Origin: Candidatus Cryptobacteroides faecipullorum
GTDB lineage: Bacteria > Bacteroidota > Bacteroidia > Bacteroidales > UBA932
Direction of reading: 5' to 3'
DNA length: 64,000 bases
Assembly (NCBI GenBank): GCA_017694885.1
Contig: JADIMH010000012.1
Coordinates: 1-64,000, forward strand
The notes beneath the pieces are model-generated. The model was not told the DNA's origin. It worked only from the letters and a program-made list of their open reading frames with translations, and ran no database searches. Made by a program: the position numbers and the translations under genes. Below are positions 58,187 through 64,000 of the stretch, piece after piece; within the stretch, counting starts at the first letter, position 1, and each line of letters opens with the position of its first letter.

Positions 58187-58807
58187 TCACTTCTCGGAAA
58201 AGAGTCCGAACAGCTCGGCGTCGATCTTGTCCGTTACCGTCTGGAAATCCTCCGGCCTGTTCTCGAACTTGATCTTGTCGACATCTACGACGAGAAGACG
58301 GTGCCCGTATGAGGATATCCAGTTTTCATAACGTTCGTTCAGTCCCGTTATATAGTCGATACGGATGCTTTTTTCATATTCCCGTCCGCGTTTCTGGATC
58401 TGGGCGATGAGGTTCGGTATCGATGATTTGAGATATATGAGAAGATCGGGAGGATTGACCAGAGACATCATAAGGTCAAAAAGATCGGAATAGTTTTCGA
58501 AATCTCGGGTGCTCATAAGCCCCATGGCATGAAGGTTAGGAGCAAAGATACGCGCATCTTCGTAAATCGTCCTGTCCTGGATGATGACATCCTTGCATTT
58601 GGCAATCTCGACGACGTCCTTGAAACGCTTATTCAGAAAATATATCTGGAGATTGAAAGACCAACGTTCCATATCTTCATAAAAATCAGCAAGATATGGA
58701 TTATAATCAACTGATTCGAACCGTGGGGTCCAGTTATAGTGGGCAGCCAGCATCTTGGTCAGAGTCGTCTTCCCGCTGCCGATATTACCTGCGATTGCGA
58801 TATGCAT
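58187..58807 (-). CDS. Deoxynucleoside kinase
   Basis: A 206-residue protein. The P-loop GNIGSGKTTLTK is at the N-terminus, then VDYNPYLADFY, the DRTIYEDARIFA (DRS/DRT motif) and a LID-like region with KRGREYEKSIRIDYI. It phosphorylates deoxynucleosides in the salvage route. ATG at 58807 (MHIAIAGN) is chosen: the longer frame begins upstream of the promoter box at 58847-58840. It is divergent from mraZ. Confidence 0.92.
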   Translation of the reverse strand: MHIAIAGNIGSGKTTLTKMLAAHYNWTPRFESVDYNPYLADFYEDMERWSFNLQIYFLNKRFKDVVEIAKCKDVIIQDRTIYEDARIFAPNLHAMGLMSTRDFENYSDLFDLMMSLVNPPDLLIYLKSSIPNLIAQIQKRGREYEKSIRIDYITGLNERYENWISSYGHRLLVVDVDKIKFENRPEDFQTVTDKIDAELFGLFSEK

Positions 58808-58839
58808 GATGTTGTACTTTGGATTTGGATTTCTACCGG

Positions 58840-58847
58840 CAAATTTA
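58840..58847 (-). promoter_or_regulatory. Deoxynucleoside kinase -7 box
   Basis: TAAATTTG on the minus strand, about 33 bp before the chosen start. Confidence 0.6.
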
Positions 58848-58941
58848 ATTTTTTTCATGATTATCCGCAAAAATACCCCTGTTTATGCAGGCTCTCCCGT
58901 TCACGGATTACACCCTGAAATGCATGGAGTGCAGATGTTTG

Positions 58942-59001
58942 TAACTTTGTGGAAAATTTTGGAAAAGAGTGGAAGAAAATGGAAAATTATTCCTAATTTT
59001 G
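58942..59001 (+). promoter_or_regulatory. mraZ promoters and TGGAA operator array
   Basis: Two -7 boxes, TAACTTTG (58942-58949) and TAATTTTG (58994-59001), flank four TGGAA copies at 58950, 58960, 58970 and 58980: an exact 10-bp period. MraZ in E. coli binds TGGGN repeats with the same 10-bp phasing, so this is a likely MraZ autoregulatory site. Confidence 0.75.
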
Positions 59002-59023
59002 CGCCGGATAACGACAGCATTTT

Positions 59024-59476
59024 ATGATAAAATTCATCGGTGAATACAGCGGGAAAGTGGACGACAAAGGGAGGATCATCTTCCCGGCGGCGTTCAAATC
59101 CCTTATGCAGACCGATGGAGACATGCGGCTCGTAGTCAAGAAAGACATTTTCGAGGACTGTCTCGAAATGTATACATACCAGGAATGGGAAAGACAGTCT
59201 GAAAATGTAAAGTCCAGACTGGACTTCTTCAACCGCAAGCATGCCATTTTCTGGAGGGAATACATGAGGAACCGCGCTATCGTGGAGCCGGATTCCAAGC
59301 TCGGGCGCATTTCCATCCCCAAGAAACTCCTGGAATCCATCGGAGCCGGGAAGGACGTGGTATTCAGCGGAAACGACCATAAAATCGAAATCTGGGCAAA
59401 AGACAAATACGAATCATCCGCCATTTCCGGAGATGATTTCATCGCCCTCACGGACATATTGCCTGACATCAGATAG
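59024..59476 (+). CDS. mraZ: Transcriptional regulator MraZ
   Basis: A 150-residue protein with two SpoVT/AbrB-like halves. The first has GEYSGKVDDKGRIIFPAAFK and the second EPDSKLGRISIPKKLLE. It controls the division and cell-wall (dcw) cluster, usually as a repressor of its own promoter. It is the first gene of the cluster, 12 bp before rsmH, and behind the TGGAA array that should be its operator. Confidence 0.95.
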   Translation: MIKFIGEYSGKVDDKGRIIFPAAFKSLMQTDGDMRLVVKKDIFEDCLEMYTYQEWERQSENVKSRLDFFNRKHAIFWREYMRNRAIVEPDSKLGRISIPKKLLESIGAGKDVVFSGNDHKIEIWAKDKYESSAISGDDFIALTDILPDIR

Positions 59477-59487
59477 GAGGGCAGTGC

Positions 59488-60393
59488 ATGTCAGAGTACC
59501 ATATACCAGTATTGCTTGATGAGAGCGTGACGGCCCTCATTGGAAATGTCTCCGGGATCTATGCCGATGCGACTTTCGGCGGGGGCGGACATACATCGGA
59601 AATACTTTCACGGCTTTCTCCGGAAGGAAGAGTCATCGCATTCGACCGTGACGCCGATGCGTTGGACAACAGGATCGATGATCCTCGTCTCACTCTTATA
59701 CACAACAATTTCAGGTTCATACACAATTTCATCCTTTACGAAGGATACAGCGGCGGGATAGACGGCATCCTGGCGGATCTGGGCGTGTCGTCCCACCAGT
59801 TCGACACAGCGGAGCGCGGATTCTCGTTCAGGTACGACGCACCTCTGGACATGAGAATGAACAAGGAGGCCAAGACAACCGCCGCGGACATAGTGAATAC
59901 CGGCAGCGAGGATGCCCTGGAAAGGATTTTCCGCCTGTACGGCGAAGTGGAGGGAAGCCGCAGGCTGGCCAGGATGATATGCGCAGCCAGGGAAGACTCG
60001 CCGATACTTACCACTTCGCAGCTGGATAAGGCGATAGAAAAAGCGGTACCGAAATTTGCCGGGCACAAGTTCCTGGCAAAAGTATACCAGGCCCTGAGGA
60101 TCGAGGTGAACCAGGAAATGCGCTCTCTTGAAAAATTTCTGGTCGGGGCGGCGCAGTCCCTGAAAAGCGGAGGCAGACTGGTGGTGATAACCTACCATTC
60201 GCTGGAAGACAGGATGGTAAAGAATTTCATAAAATGCGGCAATGTGGAAGGAAGACCGGAAAAGGATTTCTACGGAAACATATCCGCACCGTTGAGAGCG
60301 GTGAACCGCAAGCCTTCGGTCCCGCAGGAAAAAGAAATAGCATCGAACACACGCGCCCGCAGCGCGAAACTGAGGATAGCCGAAAAAATATGA
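59488..60393 (+). CDS. rsmH: 16S rRNA m4C1402 methyltransferase
   Basis: A 301-residue SAM-dependent methyltransferase. HIPVLLDESV, the SAM motif DATFGGGGHT, DLGVSSHQFD and the C-terminal NTRARSAKLRIAEK are all typical. It N4-methylates C1402 in the ribosomal P site. It is read with mraZ and its stop overlaps the FtsL-like ATG (ATGA). Confidence 0.97.
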   Translation: MSEYHIPVLLDESVTALIGNVSGIYADATFGGGGHTSEILSRLSPEGRVIAFDRDADALDNRIDDPRLTLIHNNFRFIHNFILYEGYSGGIDGILADLGVSSHQFDTAERGFSFRYDAPLDMRMNKEAKTTAADIVNTGSEDALERIFRLYGEVEGSRRLARMICAAREDSPILTTSQLDKAIEKAVPKFAGHKFLAKVYQALRIEVNQEMRSLEKFLVGAAQSLKSGGRLVVITYHSLEDRMVKNFIKCGNVEGRPEKDFYGNISAPLRAVNRKPSVPQEKEIASNTRARSAKLRIAEKI

Positions 60394-60731
60394 AACCGGA
60401 CATGAGTAAAATATGGGAGTTCATCCGGAACAGCTTCACGGCCACGCTCAGAGGGGAATTCCTGCTGAGGCTGAGGTTCGACAGGTGGTTCCTGCACATC
60501 ATATACTTCTTCGTCCTGTGCGCCCTCAACATATGGCTGACCCTCGAGATAGAACAGACCATGCTCGATCAGGAAAGGAACAAGGCAAGACTGGAAGAAC
60601 TGAAGATATACCATGCCCAGAAGACATGCGAGCTGGTCAGTCTGGACAGGCTCAGCACCGTGGAAGAACTGCTCGAAAAAAGCGGATCGGCGCTTACCGT
60701 ACCGGAAAAACCGGCAGACAGAATAAAATGA
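60390..60731 (+). CDS. FtsL-like cell division protein
   Basis: A 113-residue protein with one membrane segment (HIIYFFVLCALNIWLTL, about residues 33-50) followed by a coiled coil. This position and shape match the FtsL-like family of Bacteroidota dcw clusters. It would link the division machinery to FtsI in the periplasm. ATG at 60390 overlaps the rsmH stop (ATGA). Confidence 0.85.
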   Translation: MKPDMSKIWEFIRNSFTATLRGEFLLRLRFDRWFLHIIYFFVLCALNIWLTLEIEQTMLDQERNKARLEELKIYHAQKTCELVSLDRLSTVEELLEKSGSALTVPEKPADRIK

Positions 60732-60759
60732 TTCACCTGAATTTTAAACGGCAACAGTC

Positions 60760-62877
60760 ATGGCACAAGGCAAAGGCATAGACAACGGGAACAAAAGGGA
60801 CAGAACAGGAGTAATCCTTTCTGTCCTGCACTTCTGCGCACTGTGCCTGGCGGTAGTCCTGGTGCTCAGGATAGCATGGATACAGTGGATATACAAGCCT
60901 GATCCGGATCTGGAAAAATACCTGACGTCGCCTGTACGCAAAAGCCTTACGGATCCGGTAAGAGGCTCGATATTGGCGATGGACGGAAGGCTTCTCGCAT
61001 CCTCTACCCCGATGTACCAGATATACATGGACTGCACCGTACAGAAGGAAGCCTTCAAGGCCAAAGGGAAGAAAGGAGAGGTCAAGGAAAAGGAATGGCT
61101 CGACAAGGCCCGCAGGCTTGCTGCCGGTCTCAGCGGGATATACAAGGACAAGACGGCCGACGAATACTACAGACTGATCACCCGCGGAAGACGCGAGGGA
61201 AAGCAGTATGTCAGGATCGGAACGATGATAGACCACGGAGTGCTCCAGGAAGTCAAGGAACTGCCTCTTTTCAACGAAGGCGGATACAAGGGAGGGATAA
61301 TCGTAGAGAAAATCGACACCAGGCAATATCCTTACGGTTCTCTGGCCAGACGTGTCATCGGCTACGTCAAGAACAATAACATAACGTCCGGGAACAGTCT
61401 CATCGGGCTGGAAGGCAAATTCAACTACCTTCTCCATGGCAAGGAAGGAGTGCAATGGCTGCGCCGGACCGACAACCGCGGCTGGATAGTCGACTACGAC
61501 AGCACTGTCGTAAACGTAACCGACGGCCAGGATCTGAGGACTACCCTGAACATAGACATCCAGGACATCGCCGACAAGGCCCTGCGCGACAGGATACAGG
61601 ACGTAGAAGACGTCGAAGGGGGCTGCGCCATCGTCATGGATGTACGCACCGGAGCCATCCGTGCGATGGCCAACCTGAAAAGAGACAGCGAAGGCAATCT
61701 CAGGGAAATCTACAACTACGCGATCGGCACCGCCGGCGAACCGGGTTCCGTATTCAAGCTCGCCTCCCTGATGACCCTCGTCGAGGAAGGGAAAGTCAGT
61801 CTGGAAGACAAAGTCCCGACATTCAGGGGCAAATGGCCGTACAAGGGAGAGAAGATTCCGGATGACCCGTACCTGAGGGACTGGAAATCAGATGAAATAT
61901 CCGTTTCGGATGCGCTGAAGATATCCTCGAACAATGTCTTCAGATATCTGGTCAAGGAAAACTACGGAGACCGGCCTAAACACTTCATCGACAAACTTTA
62001 CGAATACAAGCTGAATGAAAGGTTCGACTTCGACATAACCGGACTTGCGGCCCCGGACATTCCTTCGCCGGGAGCAGGAACCGATAAATGGAGCGGAACG
62101 ACACTGGAGTCTATCGCGGTCGGATACAGCGTAAGCGAAACGCCGCTCCATATCCTCACTTTCTATAACGGGATAGCCAACAAAGGCAAGCTGATGAAGC
62201 CTTATCTCGTAGAAGCTGTCGAGAGGAACGGGAAAGTGGAGAAAAAGCTCGGGCCGACCGTACTTAACGGCTCCATATGCTCGAAGGCTACGGCAGACAC
62301 ATTGACGAGAGGGCTCAAGAAGGTCGTGTCGGAAGGCACCGGAAGATACGCTTTCCGCAATGCGGCCTGTCAGGTGGCAGGAAAGACGGGAACGGCAAGA
62401 ATCGCCTTCGAATTCGAAAGAAACGGCAAAAAGGTCATCGGCTATCAGGATGGCAACGGGATGAAAAAGCACCAGGCGACGTTCGTGGGCTTTTTCCCTG
62501 CCGACGATCCGAAGTATTCGGCAATCGTCGTCGTGTACTCCAAGCTGTCGAGGGCGAATTTCTACGGCGCCTCATACGCAGCACCGGTATTCAGGAAAAT
62601 CGTTGACAACGTATATACGCTCGACCCTCAATGGGGTGAAGAGATAAAGAGTTCCGGCCATGTACGCGACATGGAGGCGAAAGGCGTTGAAGCCGGACTC
62701 GACAAGCTGGATGAGGTTCCTGACGTAAAAGGACTCGGGCTCAAGGATGCATTGTACTCAGTGGAGAACTGCGGTTACAGGTGTTCCTATTCAGGTACAG
62801 GACATGTGGCAAGCCAGTCCCCGGCTCCCGGAACGGCACTGGGAAAAGGAGGGAAAGTGACATTGGTCCTGAAATAA
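60760..62877 (+). CDS. ftsI: Division-specific penicillin-binding protein (FtsI/PBP3) with PASTA domain
   Basis: A 705-residue class B transpeptidase. One membrane segment near the N-terminus, a dimerisation region, then the penicilloyl-serine transpeptidase with S330-VFK, SSNN and K542-TGT. A C-terminal PASTA domain (DVKGLGLKDALYSVEN) follows. It cross-links septal peptidoglycan. It is 28 bp behind the FtsL-like gene and before murE. Confidence 0.95.
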   Translation: MAQGKGIDNGNKRDRTGVILSVLHFCALCLAVVLVLRIAWIQWIYKPDPDLEKYLTSPVRKSLTDPVRGSILAMDGRLLASSTPMYQIYMDCTVQKEAFKAKGKKGEVKEKEWLDKARRLAAGLSGIYKDKTADEYYRLITRGRREGKQYVRIGTMIDHGVLQEVKELPLFNEGGYKGGIIVEKIDTRQYPYGSLARRVIGYVKNNNITSGNSLIGLEGKFNYLLHGKEGVQWLRRTDNRGWIVDYDSTVVNVTDGQDLRTTLNIDIQDIADKALRDRIQDVEDVEGGCAIVMDVRTGAIRAMANLKRDSEGNLREIYNYAIGTAGEPGSVFKLASLMTLVEEGKVSLEDKVPTFRGKWPYKGEKIPDDPYLRDWKSDEISVSDALKISSNNVFRYLVKENYGDRPKHFIDKLYEYKLNERFDFDITGLAAPDIPSPGAGTDKWSGTTLESIAVGYSVSETPLHILTFYNGIANKGKLMKPYLVEAVERNGKVEKKLGPTVLNGSICSKATADTLTRGLKKVVSEGTGRYAFRNAACQVAGKTGTARIAFEFERNGKKVIGYQDGNGMKKHQATFVGFFPADDPKYSAIVVVYSKLSRANFYGASYAAPVFRKIVDNVYTLDPQWGEEIKSSGHVRDMEAKGVEAGLDKLDEVPDVKGLGLKDALYSVENCGYRCSYSGTGHVASQSPAPGTALGKGGKVTLVLK

Positions 62878-62932
62878 GAAAGCCGCCCGCAGCCCGGAAA
62901 GGCAGCAAGGACGGACATTGAAAAGACAGTAT

Positions 62933-64000
62933 ATGAAACTGAACGATATAATAAAGGATTGCGGCGCGGTTTCGGTCAAGGGAGATACCGGGACTGAAAT
63001 CACGTCTGTCTGCAGCGACTCGAGGAAAGTCGTTGCGGGGGCAATGTTCATCGCCGTAAAAGGATTTGCAAGCGACGGGCATGCCTTTATCGGAAGCGCG
63101 ATAGAAAAAGGAGCGGCGGCGGTCGTGTATGAAGAAGACAACGACATTGCGGCGGCAGCCGGAGGGAAAGATGTTGTTTTCGTAAAAGTGGAGTCATCCA
63201 GGCATGCGCTTGCCATCATAGCCTCCAATTTCTACGGGAGGCCGTCCGAACAGCTCACCCTGGTGGGCATAACCGGAACCAACGGGAAAACGACCACGGT
63301 CACCCTCCTGTACCATCTGTTTACGGGTCTGGGATACCATTGCGGACTCCTTTCTACAATAGCGAACTATGTGGGCGACAGGAAGTACGATGCCCTGAAC
63401 ACTACCTCGGACCCTATCACCATAAATTCCCTGTTATCGGAGATGGTAGCGGAAGGATGCGGATACTGCTTCATGGAAGTCAGTTCGATAGGGATACAGC
63501 AGGAGAGGGTGGCAGGTCTGAAATTCAGGATCGGAATATTCTCGAACCTCACGCATGACCATCTGGACTATCACAAGACTTTCGCCGAGTATCTCCGGTG
63601 CAAGAAGATGTTCTTCGACATGCTTCCGGCCGATGCCTTTGCCATCACCAACGCCGATGACAGGAACGGAATGGTAATGGTGCAGAACACCAGGGCGAAA
63701 GTCATGACATATTCCTGCAAGAGCATAGCCGACCATACATGCAGGATTATAGAGGAAAGTTTCGACGGCATGCTGCTGCGCATCGACGGGACGGAAAGCT
63801 GGACCAGACTGACAGGTAAGCACAACGCATATAACATCCTTGCCATATATTCGACTGCCGTGGCTCTCGGCGTGCAGCCGGAAGAAGCGCTGGTGGCTGT
63901 CAGCAGGCTCGAGCCTGCTCCCGGACGGCTGGAAACCATCCGAGGACCGAAAGACCTGTCCGTAGTAATAGACTATGCCCATACTCCGGATGCTCTGGAA
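62933..64000 (+). CDS. murE: UDP-MurNAc-tripeptide synthetase MurE (3' end missing)
   Basis: 356 residues are visible and the frame is open to the window end. SDSRKV at the UDP-binding N-terminus, the P-loop GITGTNGKTTT, NTTSDP, the EVSSIGIQQERV segment and the Lys of YLRCKKMFFD (the carbamylated Lys in the family) are present. It adds the third amino acid to the muramyl dipeptide. The DNPR-type motif that tells diaminopimelate from lysine is beyond the end. It is 55 bp behind ftsI. Confidence 0.95.
   Translation, partial: MKLNDIIKDCGAVSVKGDTGTEITSVCSDSRKVVAGAMFIAVKGFASDGHAFIGSAIEKGAAAVVYEEDNDIAAAAGGKDVVFVKVESSRHALAIIASNFYGRPSEQLTLVGITGTNGKTTTVTLLYHLFTGLGYHCGLLSTIANYVGDRKYDALNTTSDPITINSLLSEMVAEGCGYCFMEVSSIGIQQERVAGLKFRIGIFSNLTHDHLDYHKTFAEYLRCKKMFFDMLPADAFAITNADDRNGMVMVQNTRAKVMTYSCKSIADHTCRIIEESFDGMLLRIDGTESWTRLTGKHNAYNILAIYSTAVALGVQPEEALVAVSRLEPAPGRLETIRGPKDLSVVIDYAHTPDALE

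Noticed and set aside
60413..60781. 122-codon frame overlapping the ftsL-like gene
   Set aside because: It is out of frame with the supported FtsL-like gene and lacks hydrophobic or family features.
1..64000. CRISPR array, insertion sequence, prophage or rRNA
   Set aside because: No regularly spaced repeats with spacers, no transposase or phage structural genes, no rRNA sequence seen on either strand.

Overview
The window looks like a chromosomal stretch from a gut-type Bacteroidota, most likely order Bacteroidales. The signs are promoters of the TAnnTTTG (-7) type in front of many genes, an OmpA/TonB-receptor outer membrane, lipoboxes, Ser-type sulfatase and glycoside hydrolases in operons, a cytosolic M3 peptidase, and a dcw cluster that starts mraZ-rsmH-ftsL-ftsI-murE. 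Genus cannot be fixed from this sequence alone. Metabolism is anaerobic (pyruvate formate-lyase and its activase) with oxygen defence (Fe/Mn superoxide dismutase, rubredoxin) and quinone synthesis (MenA-like).

Layout. 1-13 kb: the end of an OmpA-like porin, an orphan tyrosine recombinase, a nucleoside permease, tgt (queuosine) with an LptF/G-type permease, a head-GIN lipoprotein, an M3 peptidase, a zinc-ribbon protein, ssb, and a three-gene envelope-glycosylation operon (GT2, double LAB_N, ArnT-like GT39). 13-20 kb: pflB-pflA-menA-CPBP protease operon, sodB, rubredoxin, queH, a META lipoprotein and tRNA-Ser(GGA). 20-32 kb: GH2 beta-galactosidase, GH29 fucosidase, an NlpC/P60 peptidase, a small conserved-looking acidic/basic protein, a candidate small RNA, an SGNH hydrolase, and an organophosphate-type MFS carrier with malQ. 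32-39 kb: MATE/rsgA, a short-chain-type polyprenyl synthase, a U32 protein, a sulfatase, and metK behind what reads as a SAM-II riboswitch with a terminator. 39-52 kb: a five-gene operon aimed at rhamnose-rich glycans (GH78-like, GH106, GH78, GH78, GH127) with a divergent AraC regulator. 53-58 kb: a non-SusC TonB receptor, a second AraC regulator and an acyl-CoA synthetase. 58-64 kb: deoxynucleoside kinase and the start of the dcw cluster, with murE running off the window.

The most noteworthy regulatory structures are: the SAM-II element at metK, with a 7-bp segment that can pair the aptamer core to the terminator arm; a four-copy, 10-bp-period TGGAA array before mraZ that fits a MraZ operator; TTTAGGAT direct repeats exactly 21 bp apart between an AraC gene and the TonB-receptor promoter; a duplicated 13-bp palindrome at pflB; face-to-face -7 boxes between the rhamnosidase operon and its AraC gene; and a well-formed promoter-terminator pair with no ORF between them (26.5 kb), a likely small RNA. 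No CRISPR array, phage module, insertion sequence or rRNA was seen, and no clear new multi-gene defence or biosynthetic system.
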